A stretch of DNA of 36,719 bases from DATBHZ01 sp036557185 (lineage in GTDB: Bacteria; Actinomycetota; Acidimicrobiia; IMCC26256; JAENVU01): contig DATBHZ010000164.1 in assembly GCA_036557185.1 (NCBI GenBank), forward strand, positions 1-36,719. The letters are read 5' to 3'. Positions 24,690-32,655 of this stretch are shown piece after piece. The notes beneath the pieces were generated by a model. The model was given only the letters and a program-made list of their open reading frames with translations, was not told the origin of the DNA and ran no database searches. The position numbers and the translations under genes were made by a program. Every line of letters starts with the position of its first letter. Positions within the stretch are counted from its first letter, which is position 1.

Positions 24690-25922
24690 TCATGCGCCAC
24701 CCTTGTAGACACGGCCGCCCTTCATCACGAAGGACACGTCCTGGGTCACGGTGATGTCCTCGGACGGATCGCCCGGCACCGCGACGATGTCGGCGAGCAG
24801 CCCGGCAGCGAGCCGGCCGCGATCCTGGACGTCGATCAGCTCCGCGCTCGCGACCGTCGCGGCCTGGATGGCCTGCATGGGAGTCATGCCCCGGTCGACC
24901 ATCGCCCAGAGCTCCTTGGCGTTCTCGCCGTGCGGGATCGCGGGGGCGTCGGTCCCGCAGGCGATCTTCACACCGGCCACGATCGCCTTCCCCAACATCG
25001 CCCGAGCGCGGGGGAACACCTCTGCTGCCTTCGCCTGGAGCTCCGGTGCGGCGCGCGAGACGTCGAGCCCCTCGGAGAGGTAGCTCGTCGGCACGAGGAA
25101 CGTCCCGTGGTCGACCATCATTTGAATGGTGTCGTCGCTCGCGAGCGAGCCGTGCTCGATGCAGTCGACACCCGATCGGATGCAGGCACGAATGCCCGCG
25201 TCGCCGTGCGCGTGTGCGGCCACCTTGAGGCCGGCGCGGTGGGCTTCGTCGACGATCGCGGCGAGCTCCTCGTCGGAGTACTGCTGCGCGCCGGCGAGCC
25301 CGCTGTGCGACATCACGCCGCCGGACGCGGAGATCTTGATCAGGCGCGCGCCGTACTTGATCTGGTAGCGGACGGCCTTGCGGACCTCGGGCACGCCGTT
25401 CGCGATGCCCTCTTCGACGCTCAGCGGCATGATGCCCGGTCCGAGTCGCTGGAACATCGTGGGATCGAGATGCCCGCCGGTCGGCGTGATGGCATGCCCG
25501 GCCGGCACGAGGCGCGGCCCGTCGATCCACCCGTTGTCGATCGCACGGGCGAGCGCGACATCGAGGAGGTACCCGCCGGTCTTCACGAAGAGCCCGAGGT
25601 TGCGCGCTGTCGTGAAGCCGGCGAGCAAGGTCGTCCGGCAATTGAGCGTGGCGCGCAGAGTGCGGAACGCGGGATCGTCCTGGACGTCGCTGCGCTTGTT
25701 CCCGCCGCTCGGACCCCCGAGGACCATGTTGAGCTCCATGTCCATGAGCCCGGGGAGGAGCGTGCAGTCGCCGAGGTCGATCTCGGTCGCAGAGCTCGGC
25801 AGCTCGGACGGATCGACAGCGGAGATGCGTTCACCCTCGACGACGATCACCGCCGGCGATCGCACCGTGCCCGCGTCGACGTCGACCCAGCGGTCCGCGC
25901 GAAGTACGACGGGCGCGCTCAC
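24690..25922 (-). CDS. Imidazolonepropionase-like amidohydrolase with altered metal site
   Basis: Protein of 410 residues of the amidohydrolase-1 superfamily. The fold motifs are clear: LLPGLMD, the carbamate lysine region LIKISASGG (Lys196), AAHAHGDAG (His237, His239), CIEHGSL (His257) and CGTDAPAIPHG (Asp325). However, the expected HxH after PGLxD is replaced: the sequence reads DMELN, with Glu63 and Asn65 in the two histidine positions. Metal binding must therefore differ, or the reaction may not be ordinary hydrolysis. The GTG start at 25922 overlaps the previous stop as GTGA. It is the last gene of the five-gene operon that begins with the SDR at 28888. Confidence 0.9.
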   Translation of the reverse strand: MSAPVVLRADRWVDVDAGTVRSPAVIVVEGERISAVDPSELPSSATEIDLGDCTLLPGLMDMELNMVLGGPSGGNKRSDVQDDPAFRTLRATLNCRTTLLAGFTTARNLGLFVKTGGYLLDVALARAIDNGWIDGPRLVPAGHAITPTGGHLDPTMFQRLGPGIMPLSVEEGIANGVPEVRKAVRYQIKYGARLIKISASGGVMSHSGLAGAQQYSDEELAAIVDEAHRAGLKVAAHAHGDAGIRACIRSGVDCIEHGSLASDDTIQMMVDHGTFLVPTSYLSEGLDVSRAAPELQAKAAEVFPRARAMLGKAIVAGVKIACGTDAPAIPHGENAKELWAMVDRGMTPMQAIQAATVASAELIDVQDRGRLAAGLLADIVAVPGDPSEDITVTQDVSFVMKGGRVYKGGA

Positions 25923-26254
25923 GGGACGGGCTCGATCACGAGGTCGAGATACGCGGCGCCCGAATCGGGGATGTGGGGCTGCCGCCACGCCTCGACGGGG
26001 AACGACGCCATGACGAGCGAGTAGAGCAGCTGCAGGAGCCGGGTCGCGTCCTCGGGCATGTCGTCGAGCGGGAACTGATCGCAGTAGGCGATGGCCTCCT
26101 CGGCCCGCGGGAAGAACGCGTCGTAGAACGCCTGGATCTCGTCCATCGAGCTCGCCATCCGCTGTGCGAAGCGCTCCCGCTCGGTCGCGAGGCACCACGT
26201 CCGGGCGAAGGGCTCGAGCTCCGAGAACTGGTCGGGGAGCAGGGTCTCGGTCAT
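25919..26254 (-). CDS. Small uncharacterised protein coupled to Rieske oxygenase
   Basis: Protein of 111 residues that I do not recognise. It is mostly helical and acidic, with FARTWCLATERERFAQRMASSMDEIQAFYDAFFPRAEEAIAYCDQF in its first half and LLQLLYSLVMASFPVEAWRQP in its second. There is no signal peptide or membrane segment. Its ATG overlaps the Rieske stop (ATGA) and its own stop overlaps the amidohydrolase start (GTGA). This tight placement suggests a partner or assembly factor of the Rieske oxygenase; it does not look like an NTF2-fold beta subunit. Confidence 0.82.
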   Translation of the reverse strand: MTETLLPDQFSELEPFARTWCLATERERFAQRMASSMDEIQAFYDAFFPRAEEAIAYCDQFPLDDMPEDATRLLQLLYSLVMASFPVEAWRQPHIPDSGAAYLDLVIEPVP

Positions 26255-27528
26255 CGTGCGGCCCCCGCGTGCTCGGCCTTGTAGTCGGCCACCCAGTCGG
26301 CGGCCACCTTGTGCAGGTGACGGCAGAGGATCTCCTGGTCGTTGAGCGGGAACGACCTGACGACGCGTGACTCGAGCATCAGCTGGGTCGCCTCGAGCGT
26401 GTTGCCGTCCTGCAGGCCGTACTCCTTGAAGGTCACGGCGGCCATCTCCTGCGCGACCCGCTCGCGCGCGTTCTTCGGGGGAACGAAGTACAGGTTCCCC
26501 TCGAACACATGCGTGTTGTACGACGTCGGCCAGTAGTGGTACGTGAGGTACCAGTTGCGCTCCCAGATCAGGATCACGAAGTTGGGCCAGAGCTGGAACG
26601 AGTCGAGGCCCCACGGTTCCTTGTTCGCCGGATTCACGCCGGGCGGTATGCCGTCGGGGCCCAGGTCGGGCGCGTCCCACGGTCCGAACAGCCCGCTGCG
26701 CGTCAGGGTCTCCATCGGCTTCAGCATCTCGGGCGGCATCCGCCAGCCCTGACCGCCGTAGGTCGTGATCATGCGGTGCGGGCCCTCGATCTCGTAGTGC
26801 AGACCCTCGAACCCGGCGGCCTGGACCTCGGGCCGCGCGGCCACCGGTGACTGTCGCGCATGCAGAATTGGCGCGTGGTAGAACTCCTGGAAGGCGTCCA
26901 TGAAGAGCTTCCAGTTGCTCCCGACGACCGCGCGATACGAGTAGCGCTCGGTCATCCGGTCGAATGGATAGTCCTCGATCGCAGTGATCATCGGTCCGAG
27001 GAAGTCGCGCAGCGGCTGGCTGGGCTGCTCCTCGAGGTTGACGAAGATGAAGCCTGACCATGTGTCGCAGTGCACGGGCACCAGGCCGTAGTCCGCCTTG
27101 TCGATGTCGAAGAACTCACCCTCCTGCTGCACGTACGAGCACGCGCCGTCCAGCTCGTACTTCCATCCGTGGTACTTGCAGACGAACTGGCGGCAGTTCC
27201 CGCTGGACTCCTCACGTGGGAAGTCGGTCCAGACGAGCTTGTTGCCCCGGTGCCGGCAGATGTTGTGGAACGCACGGATCTCGCCGTCCATGCTGCGAAC
27301 GAGGACGACGGAAGTGTTGGCGAACGCGAGCTCCTTGGTGAAGTAGCTGCCTCGACGAGGAAGCTGCTCGACCCGGCCGACGTTGAGCCACGTCCGCTTG
27401 AAGATGGCCTCACGCTCGAGCTCGTAGAACTCGGGGTCGATCGAGTCCTCGTACGACATCGGCTCGGTGCCGAGCTCCGGGTAGTGCGCGGTCCAGCTGC
27501 CCTCGGGCGGCTTCTCGATGCGAGCCAT
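26251..27528 (-). CDS. Rieske non-heme iron oxygenase, large subunit (Rieske-B)
   Basis: Protein of 425 residues. The Rieske cluster ligands are Cys91-x-His93 (ICRHRGNKLVW) and Cys117-xx-His120 (CKYHGWKY). The catalytic iron site is DAFQEFYHAPILH, with His218 and His223 as ligands and Glu215 as the likely bridging acid. RSGLFGPWDAP and LDSFQLWPNFVILIWERNWYLTYHYWP are typical of the SRPBCC-type catalytic domain. It hydroxylates or demethylates an unknown substrate with electrons from a ferredoxin. The ATG lies two bases after the stop of the previous gene, whose end supplies a GAGGAG ribosome site. It is the third gene of the operon. Confidence 0.95.
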   Translation of the reverse strand: MARIEKPPEGSWTAHYPELGTEPMSYEDSIDPEFYELEREAIFKRTWLNVGRVEQLPRRGSYFTKELAFANTSVVLVRSMDGEIRAFHNICRHRGNKLVWTDFPREESSGNCRQFVCKYHGWKYELDGACSYVQQEGEFFDIDKADYGLVPVHCDTWSGFIFVNLEEQPSQPLRDFLGPMITAIEDYPFDRMTERYSYRAVVGSNWKLFMDAFQEFYHAPILHARQSPVAARPEVQAAGFEGLHYEIEGPHRMITTYGGQGWRMPPEMLKPMETLTRSGLFGPWDAPDLGPDGIPPGVNPANKEPWGLDSFQLWPNFVILIWERNWYLTYHYWPTSYNTHVFEGNLYFVPPKNARERVAQEMAAVTFKEYGLQDGNTLEATQLMLESRVVRSFPLNDQEILCRHLHKVAADWVADYKAEHAGAAR

Positions 27529-27530
27529 TG

Positions 27531-28148
27531 CTACTCCTCGATCTCGGAACGTGACGGGGTCGCGCTCGGACGCAGGTCCTCGTCGAGCTCGAGCCCGAAG
27601 CTGTTGAACGCCATCGCCAGGCCCGTGTACGTGCCGACGACGAAGACGAGCTCGATGAGCTGTCGCTCGTCGAGGCGCTCGGCGAGGCGTTCCCACGTGT
27701 CGTCGTTCATTCGGTAGTCGGTGACGAGCTGGTCGACAGCGGCGAGCACGTCGCGTTCGAGGTCGGACCAGCCGGCCGCGTCGGCCCCCACGGCGATCGC
27801 GTCGATCTCTTCGTCGGTGATGCCGATCCGCGCCGCGAGGCGTACGTGCTGCGCCCACTCGTAGTCGGCGTGGGTCCGGAACGCGACGCGCAGCACCGCG
27901 AGCTCGCGCAGGCGCGGGTCGAGCGCCGGCGTGCGCAGGAGCGCGCTGTTGTAGACGAGGAACGGACCTGTCAGTGCAGGATGGTGCATGAGCGCGCCCA
28001 CCGCGTTGGGGACGGGCGCAGCGTCCGGACCGGTGGCGAGGAATCCGTTCGCGACCTTGTCGCCGAACGCCGCGACGAGAGCGGAGCGTTGCTCCTCGCC
28101 CCACTGCTCAGGTGGGAGGGGTACGAGCCGCGGCTCGGGCTCCGTCAC
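27531..28148 (-). CDS. Carboxymuconolactone decarboxylase (CMD) family protein
   Basis: Protein of 205 residues. RELAVLRVAFRTHADYEWAQHVRLAARIGI is the CMD core with the conserved Glu, Tyr-x-Trp and His. The CxxC pair of AhpD-type peroxidases is absent, so a non-redox reaction such as decarboxylation or lactone cleavage is more likely than peroxide reduction. VVGTYTGLAMAFNSFGLELDE closes the domain. The GTG start at 28148 overlaps the SDR stop as GTGA. It is the second gene of the SDR-CMD-Rieske-small protein-amidohydrolase operon. Confidence 0.88.
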   Translation of the reverse strand: MTEPEPRLVPLPPEQWGEEQRSALVAAFGDKVANGFLATGPDAAPVPNAVGALMHHPALTGPFLVYNSALLRTPALDPRLRELAVLRVAFRTHADYEWAQHVRLAARIGITDEEIDAIAVGADAAGWSDLERDVLAAVDQLVTDYRMNDDTWERLAERLDERQLIELVFVVGTYTGLAMAFNSFGLELDEDLRPSATPSRSEIEE

Positions 28149-28888
28149 AGGTACCAACCGCCGTTGACACCGACCACCTGGCCCGTGATGTATCCCGCGT
28201 CGTCCGAGCAGAGAAACGCACACGCGGCGGCGATGTCGTCGGGAGTTCCGGCACGGCGGACAGGGGTTCGGGCGATGACCGCGTCCAGGCTCGGGAGGTC
28301 GCCCCGTTCCTCCGCGCGCCGAACCATCGGGGTGTCGATGAAGCCGGGCGGCACGGTGTTGACCGTGATGCCGTGAGGTGCGTACTCGAGCGCCAGCGCC
28401 TTCGTCAGGCCGATGACGCCACCCTTGGACGCGACGTAGTGCGCCATGCGGTTCGCGCCCGACTGCGCGCTCGACGACGAGATCGTGACCACGCGGCCCC
28501 ACGCTGCCGCGACCATGTCCGGGATGGCGGACTGCACGCAGTGGAACGTGCCGGTCAGGTTGACGCCGAGCATTCGGTCCCACGCTTCGGGCGTGATGTC
28601 GGTGAAGGATCGGAACTCGTCGAGCCCGGCGCTCGTGACGAGGATCGCGATCGGGCCGAGGTCGCTGCGCACCGTCGCCATGGCGTCGTCGACTGCGGCT
28701 CGGTCCGCGACGTCGACGCGTGCGGCGATCGCACGGGCTCCCGTCGCCTCCAGCGCCTTGGCCTCGGCCACCGCTGCGTCACCGTCGAGGTCCAGCAGGG
28801 CGACTGCGTGTCCTGACGACGCCAGGCGGCGGGCGACGGCCTGTCCCATGCCTGATGCAGCGCCGGTGATCACGGCGACCCGGCTCAT
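28145..28888 (-). CDS. Short-chain dehydrogenase/reductase
   Basis: Classical SDR of 247 residues: TGAASGMG cofactor loop, LDLDGD (NAD-preferring acidic residue), active-site serine in TISSSSAQ, YVASK, VNTVPPGFIDTPM and the C-terminal ITGQVVGVNGGWYL. A role like FabG or a cyclic-alcohol dehydrogenase is likely. It is first in the five-gene operon, diverging from the LLM oxidoreductase across site G. Purine-rich GGGGGAGA precedes the ATG. Confidence 0.93.
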   Translation of the reverse strand: MSRVAVITGAASGMGQAVARRLASSGHAVALLDLDGDAAVAEAKALEATGARAIAARVDVADRAAVDDAMATVRSDLGPIAILVTSAGLDEFRSFTDITPEAWDRMLGVNLTGTFHCVQSAIPDMVAAAWGRVVTISSSSAQSGANRMAHYVASKGGVIGLTKALALEYAPHGITVNTVPPGFIDTPMVRRAEERGDLPSLDAVIARTPVRRAGTPDDIAAACAFLCSDDAGYITGQVVGVNGGWYL

Positions 28889-28969
28889 CGTCGTCTCGTC
28901 TCCCCCGGAGATCCGCGTCGCGGCGCAGTATTGCGCGGCCGAACCGGGTGTGCAAGGTAGCTCTCGCTG

Positions 28970-29012
28970 GGCGAGAACGTCATTGTCGCCCGGAAGACGG
29001 GCTGGCTAGTGT
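28970..29012. promoter_or_regulatory. Operator site G (motif 2) and promoter
   Basis: GGCGAGA (28970-28976), seven-base spacer, TGTCGCC (28984-28990). A second inverted repeat, TCTCGC-TGG-GCGAGA, overlaps it at 28962-28976. TAGTGT at 29007-29012 is the likely -10 of the LLM gene; TACCTT on the minus strand may serve the SDR operon. Confidence 0.6.
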
Positions 29013-29043
29013 CCTCCCGACGCGTCCGTCGGAAGGGGACTCG

Positions 29044-29997
29044 GTGCGCATCGGCCTGATGGTCGGTCCCGAACGGGGCCGGTACCACGAGAAGGTCGCG
29101 AAGCTCGTCGCTGACGCGGTGGCGGCCGAACAAGCCGGGTTCACGTCGATCTGGGTACCGCAGGTGCCGGACGACTTCGATGCGATGACGGCGGTCGCGC
29201 TGATGGGCGCGGCGACGTCGCGGATCGAGCTGGGCACTGCGGTCGTGCCGATCCAGACACGCCACCCGGTGGCGATGGCGCAACAGGCGCTCGCGGACCA
29301 GGCCGTGTGCGAAGGCCGGTTCACGCTCGGGCTGGGTCCGTCACACCACTGGATCGTGACGGACATGATCGGGTTGCCGTACGAGCGCCCGGCGTCCCTC
29401 GTGCGCAACTACCTCGAGGTCCTCGACGCGGCGTTCGCCGGCCCGGGCCCGGTCGACGTGGAGAACGACGACTTCCGCGTCCACAACCCGCTCGACGTCA
29501 CCGACATCACGCCGACACCCATCCTCCTCGCGGCGCTCGCTCCGTTGATGCTCAAGATCGCGGGGGAGCTTGCGTCGGGAACAATCCTCTGGATGGCCGA
29601 CGAGCGCGCGATCGCCGGTCACGTGCTCCCACGCATCGAGGCGGCAGCGTCGGCGGCCGCCCGGCCTGCGCCGCGGGTCGTCGCCGGCGTTCCCGTGGCG
29701 CTGTGTCTCGAGAGCGAGGTGGACGCAGCGCGCAGCTGGGCCAACCACGCGCTCGCGCACGCAGAGTTCTCGCCGAATTACCAGCGACTGCTCGAGCACG
29801 GTGACGCGACCGACGTGGGCGATCTCCTCGCCGCGGGCGACGAAGCCGCCGTGCTCGAACGGTTGGGCAACTTTCGCGACGCCGGCGTGACGGATCTCGC
29901 CGTGCGCGTGCTGCCGTTCGGACCCGACCGGGCGGCACGCATCGACTCGCGCGACCGGACGCTCGAGATGTTGTCGGCGCTCTGCCCCGAGATCTGA
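29044..29997 (+). CDS. LLM-class (luciferase-like) oxidoreductase, probably F420-dependent
   Basis: TIM-barrel protein of 317 residues. VRIGLMVGPERG at the start, IWVPQVPDDFDAMTAVALMGAATSRIELGTAVVPIQTRHPVAMAQQA and EGRFTLGLGPSHHWI match the actinobacterial F420-dependent LLM subgroup. It would oxidise an alcohol or reduce an enone/imine through F420, or act as a flavin monooxygenase; the cofactor is inferred from family. The GTG at 29044 has GGAAGGGG 6-7 bases upstream; an ATG at 29059 is possible. It converges with the ferredoxin gene with a 5-base gap. Confidence 0.9.
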   Translation: MRIGLMVGPERGRYHEKVAKLVADAVAAEQAGFTSIWVPQVPDDFDAMTAVALMGAATSRIELGTAVVPIQTRHPVAMAQQALADQAVCEGRFTLGLGPSHHWIVTDMIGLPYERPASLVRNYLEVLDAAFAGPGPVDVENDDFRVHNPLDVTDITPTPILLAALAPLMLKIAGELASGTILWMADERAIAGHVLPRIEAAASAAARPAPRVVAGVPVALCLESEVDAARSWANHALAHAEFSPNYQRLLEHGDATDVGDLLAAGDEAAVLERLGNFRDAGVTDLAVRVLPFGPDRAARIDSRDRTLEMLSALCPEI

Positions 29998-30002
29998 CGC
30001 GA

Positions 30003-30365
30003 TCAGGCGTCGTAGTCGACGACGATCTCGGCGCTCGTGGGGATCGACTGGCACGTGAGCACCCATCCCTCGTCGAGCTCGTTCGCCGTGAGGACGTTGT
30101 TCGCTCGCATCGCGACGCTCCCCACGTCGAGATGCGCCATGCACGTCGCGCAGTTGCCCGCTTCGCACGAGGACGGCGGGCGAAGGCCACCGCGTCGCGC
30201 CGTCTCGAGCAGGGTGTCACCGGCCCGATAGTCGACCGTGTGCTTGCGGCGATCGAGCCGGATCACGATGGAATCCGGCGTGGTCGTGCCGGGACCCGCG
30301 GGCGCGGTCTCGACGGCGGCCTTCCCGTCCGCGCGGGGCTCGCCATCCTCGTTATCTGGCGCCAT
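30003..30365 (-). CDS. [2Fe-2S] ferredoxin, plant type
   Basis: Protein of 120 residues: about 30 disordered acidic residues, then a ferredoxin domain with ligands Cys67, Cys72, Cys75 (SCEAGNCATC) and Cys105 (LTCQ). It looks like the C-terminal domain of KshB-type reductases standing alone. It is the only electron carrier in the window and could serve the Rieske oxygenases and P450s; no ferredoxin reductase is encoded here. The ATG at 30365 lies only 5 bases from operator site H and has no ribosome site, which suggests a leaderless transcript from the -10 TAGAGT read on the minus strand. Confidence 0.93.
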   Translation of the reverse strand: MAPDNEDGEPRADGKAAVETAPAGPGTTTPDSIVIRLDRRKHTVDYRAGDTLLETARRGGLRPPSSCEAGNCATCMAHLDVGSVAMRANNVLTANELDEGWVLTCQSIPTSAEIVVDYDA

Positions 30366-30369
30366 GTCG

Positions 30370-30390
30370 GGTGATAACTCTACTCTCGCC
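30370..30390. promoter_or_regulatory. Operator site H (motif 2)
   Basis: GGTGATA (30370-30376), seven-base spacer, TCTCGCC (30384-30390) in the 98-base gap between ferredoxin and the TauD-family gene. TAGAGT on the minus strand lies within the site and is the likely ferredoxin -10. Confidence 0.6.
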
Positions 30391-30463
30391 TGGTGCCAGT
30401 CGGATTCTCGAGAGCCATCCGGGCGTTTGCGCGCTGCCGGGGCGCCAGCCAGGCTGACGCGCC

Positions 30464-31309
30464 GTGACCTCGGGCGGCTACCGCAACATCGCGGTCCTCC
30501 CGCTCGCCGGAGCCCTGGGCGCGGAGATCACGGGGGTCGATCTCGCGACCGACCTGGTCGACGAGACCGTGGCCGAGATCCGGAGGGCGTGGCTGGAGCA
30601 CCTCGTCGTGTTCTTCCGCGACCAGTTCCTGAGCCCGGACAAGCTCCAGGCGTTCGCGTGCCGGCTCGGCGACCCGGTCGAGTACCCCTTCGTCAAGGGC
30701 ATCGACGGATTCCCCGAGATCATCGCCGTCACGAAGCTGCCCCACGAGACGGTGAACTTCGGCGGCATCTGGCACAGCGACACCGCGTACCTCGAGCGGC
30801 CGCCGATGGGAACACTGCTCCTCGCCCGGCAGGTTCCGCCCGTCGGCGGCGACACGATGTTCGCCAACATGTACGCGGCCTACGAGGCGCTCTCTCCGGG
30901 GATGCAGCGGCTGCTCGACGGGCTGCGTGCCGTACACAGCTCGGCGTTGGCAGACGTGTCCGCGACCCGTGAGGACCGGATCCGCGACAGCGGGGCGGAT
31001 GGAAGCGACGAGTACCTCGCCGAGCACCCGGTGGTGCGGACGCACCCCGAGACCGGGCGCAAGGCGCTCTACGTGAACGTGGCGCACACGCTCCGCTTCG
31101 TCGACATGACGAAGGAGGAGAGCCAGCCGCTGTTGCGGTATCTCTTCGAGCAGTCCGTGCGGCCCGAGCTCACGTGCCGCTTCCAGTGGCGGGCCGGCTC
31201 GCTGGCGCTCTGGGACAACCGATGCGCGATGCACAACCCGGTGAACGACTACCACGGGTACACGCGGGTGATGCACAGGATCAGCCTGGGCGGCGACGTA
31301 CCGCGCTGA
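30464..31309 (+). CDS. TauD/TfdA-family 2-oxoglutarate Fe(II) dioxygenase
   Basis: Protein of 281 residues. The iron facial triad is His104-x-Asp106 (WHSDTAY) plus the distal His257 (AMHNPVNDY), and Arg268/Arg272 in YTRVMHRI bind 2-oxoglutarate. WDNRCAMHNPV is the family signature. The reaction is hydroxylation with 2-oxoglutarate and O2, often leading to removal of a sulfonate, aryloxy or alkyl group; the substrate is unknown. The GTG at 30464 is the start; no strong ribosome site precedes it. It diverges from the ferredoxin gene across site H and converges with P450-C. Confidence 0.92.
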   Translation: MTSGGYRNIAVLPLAGALGAEITGVDLATDLVDETVAEIRRAWLEHLVVFFRDQFLSPDKLQAFACRLGDPVEYPFVKGIDGFPEIIAVTKLPHETVNFGGIWHSDTAYLERPPMGTLLLARQVPPVGGDTMFANMYAAYEALSPGMQRLLDGLRAVHSSALADVSATREDRIRDSGADGSDEYLAEHPVVRTHPETGRKALYVNVAHTLRFVDMTKEESQPLLRYLFEQSVRPELTCRFQWRAGSLALWDNRCAMHNPVNDYHGYTRVMHRISLGGDVPR

Positions 31310-31311
31310 GA

Positions 31312-31330
31312 CCGGCAGCGTCCGTGCCGG
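31312..31330. terminator. Hairpin between convergent TauD-family and P450 genes
   Basis: CCGGCA (31312-31317) pairs perfectly with TGCCGG (31325-31330) around a seven-base loop, between two convergent genes 32 bases apart. No T-run; a plausible bidirectional terminator or transcript-end hairpin. Confidence 0.4.
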
Positions 31331-31341
31331 CGCCCGGCGCG

Positions 31342-32619
31342 TCAGCCGCCTAGCGGCGTGAACGTCAAGTGGAGTCGGTTCAACCCGCGCAGGATGTACG
31401 TCGGCGCGTAATCGAATCGACGAGCACCCGCCGGACCGTGCTCGGTCTCGTCGATGGCGATGTCGGACATGCGCTCGAGGATGCGCTGGATGCCGATCCG
31501 CGCCTCCGCGCGTGCGAGCGGAGCGCCCGGGCACGTGTGGATCCCGTGCCCGAACGCGAGGTGCTGTCGCGCGTTGGACCGGTCCGGCGCGAACGAAGCA
31601 GGCGACTCGAAGTGGCGGGGATCGCGGTTGGCCGCGCCTGCGACCACCATCACGGTCGCGCCGGCAGGGATGTCGACCCCGCCGACGGTCGAGGGGACCC
31701 GAGAGAGTCGGAAATCGCCCTTGACCGGGCTCTCGAAGCGCAACACCTCCTCGACGAAGTTCGGGATCCGGCCGTGCTCGTCGCGCAGCGTCCGCTGGAG
31801 CTCGGGCCGCTCCGCGAGCAGCGCGAGCGCGCCCGCGAGCAGGCGGACCGTGGTCTCCTGGCCGGCAGCGAACAGGTTGACCGCGATGCGCACGACGTCG
31901 ATGGGCTCCGGCAGCGACCCGTCCGGGAACGTCGCCGTCGCCAAACCGGTCAGCACGTCGTCGGTGGGCTTCTTGCGGCGGTCCTCCACGTAGCCCGTGA
32001 ACCGCGCGTACAGGAACTCCAAGGGCTTGTGCACCATGGCTTGCTCGGTGCTCCCGACGGTCGCTCCCGGTCGCTTCGCCCCCAGCTCCTTTCGGAACAT
32101 CGCATGGTCGGACTCGGGGACTCCGAGGAGGTCGGCGATCACGAGCATGGCGAACGGGCTGGCGAACTCGCTGATGAATTCGCACCGGCCGTTGCCGACG
32201 AATTCGTCGAGCTGGCGGTCGGCGAGGCGCCAGATGAACTCCTCGTTCTCGCTCAAGCGCTTCGGGGTGATCAGGCGCATCAACAGCCCTCGGTGGGCTG
32301 TGTGCACGGGCGGATCGAACGTCGTGATCTGGTCGCTCATCGGGAGCTCGTCGCGGTGTTGCTCGATGAGCGCGCTCACGTCGTCGCCCTCGAGGGCGAC
32401 GGGGAATCCCGGGAAGGGCCCCGTCACGGAGTTGCACGACGAGAAGGTGTCGGGGTCGTGCAGAACGGCGATCGCCTCGTCGTAACCCGTGACCATCACG
32501 ACGTCGTGGTGGGGCTCCGTCTGGACCGGGCACTGCTGCCGGAGGTGCTCGAAGTAAGGGTATGGGTCCGCGACGAGCTCACGACCTCCGAAGAAGTCGA
32601 TCGCGTCGTAGTCGATCAT
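31342..32619 (-). CDS. Cytochrome P450 (P450-C)
   Basis: Soluble P450 of 425 residues. Helix I AAGQETT (251-257), ExxR at E291-R294, heme loop FGHGIHTCPGAPLARAEAR with ligand Cys363. It is a close paralogue of P450-A at 8071, with many shared blocks (TFSSCNSV, LLMRLITPKRL, FISE/FISAYA..PFAMLV.ADLLGVPESDH, NFVEE). The two probably act on related substrates or positions, but sit in different regulons. GGAG lies 8 bases before the ATG. It follows the acyl-CoA dehydrogenase gene on the opposite side of a 36-base gap and is the downstream neighbour of that leftward gene. Confidence 0.95.
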   Translation of the reverse strand: MIDYDAIDFFGGRELVADPYPYFEHLRQQCPVQTEPHHDVVMVTGYDEAIAVLHDPDTFSSCNSVTGPFPGFPVALEGDDVSALIEQHRDELPMSDQITTFDPPVHTAHRGLLMRLITPKRLSENEEFIWRLADRQLDEFVGNGRCEFISEFASPFAMLVIADLLGVPESDHAMFRKELGAKRPGATVGSTEQAMVHKPLEFLYARFTGYVEDRRKKPTDDVLTGLATATFPDGSLPEPIDVVRIAVNLFAAGQETTVRLLAGALALLAERPELQRTLRDEHGRIPNFVEEVLRFESPVKGDFRLSRVPSTVGGVDIPAGATVMVVAGAANRDPRHFESPASFAPDRSNARQHLAFGHGIHTCPGAPLARAEARIGIQRILERMSDIAIDETEHGPAGARRFDYAPTYILRGLNRLHLTFTPLGG

Positions 32620-32655
32620 GTGCGAGCTCCGTTCAGCATGTACGGCTCCATCGCC

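Noticed and set aside
24690..26198. A 502-residue extension of the amidohydrolase
   Set aside because: The extra N-terminus is a shadow of the small protein gene at 25919-26254; the GTG at 25922 with a GTGA overlap fits operon style.
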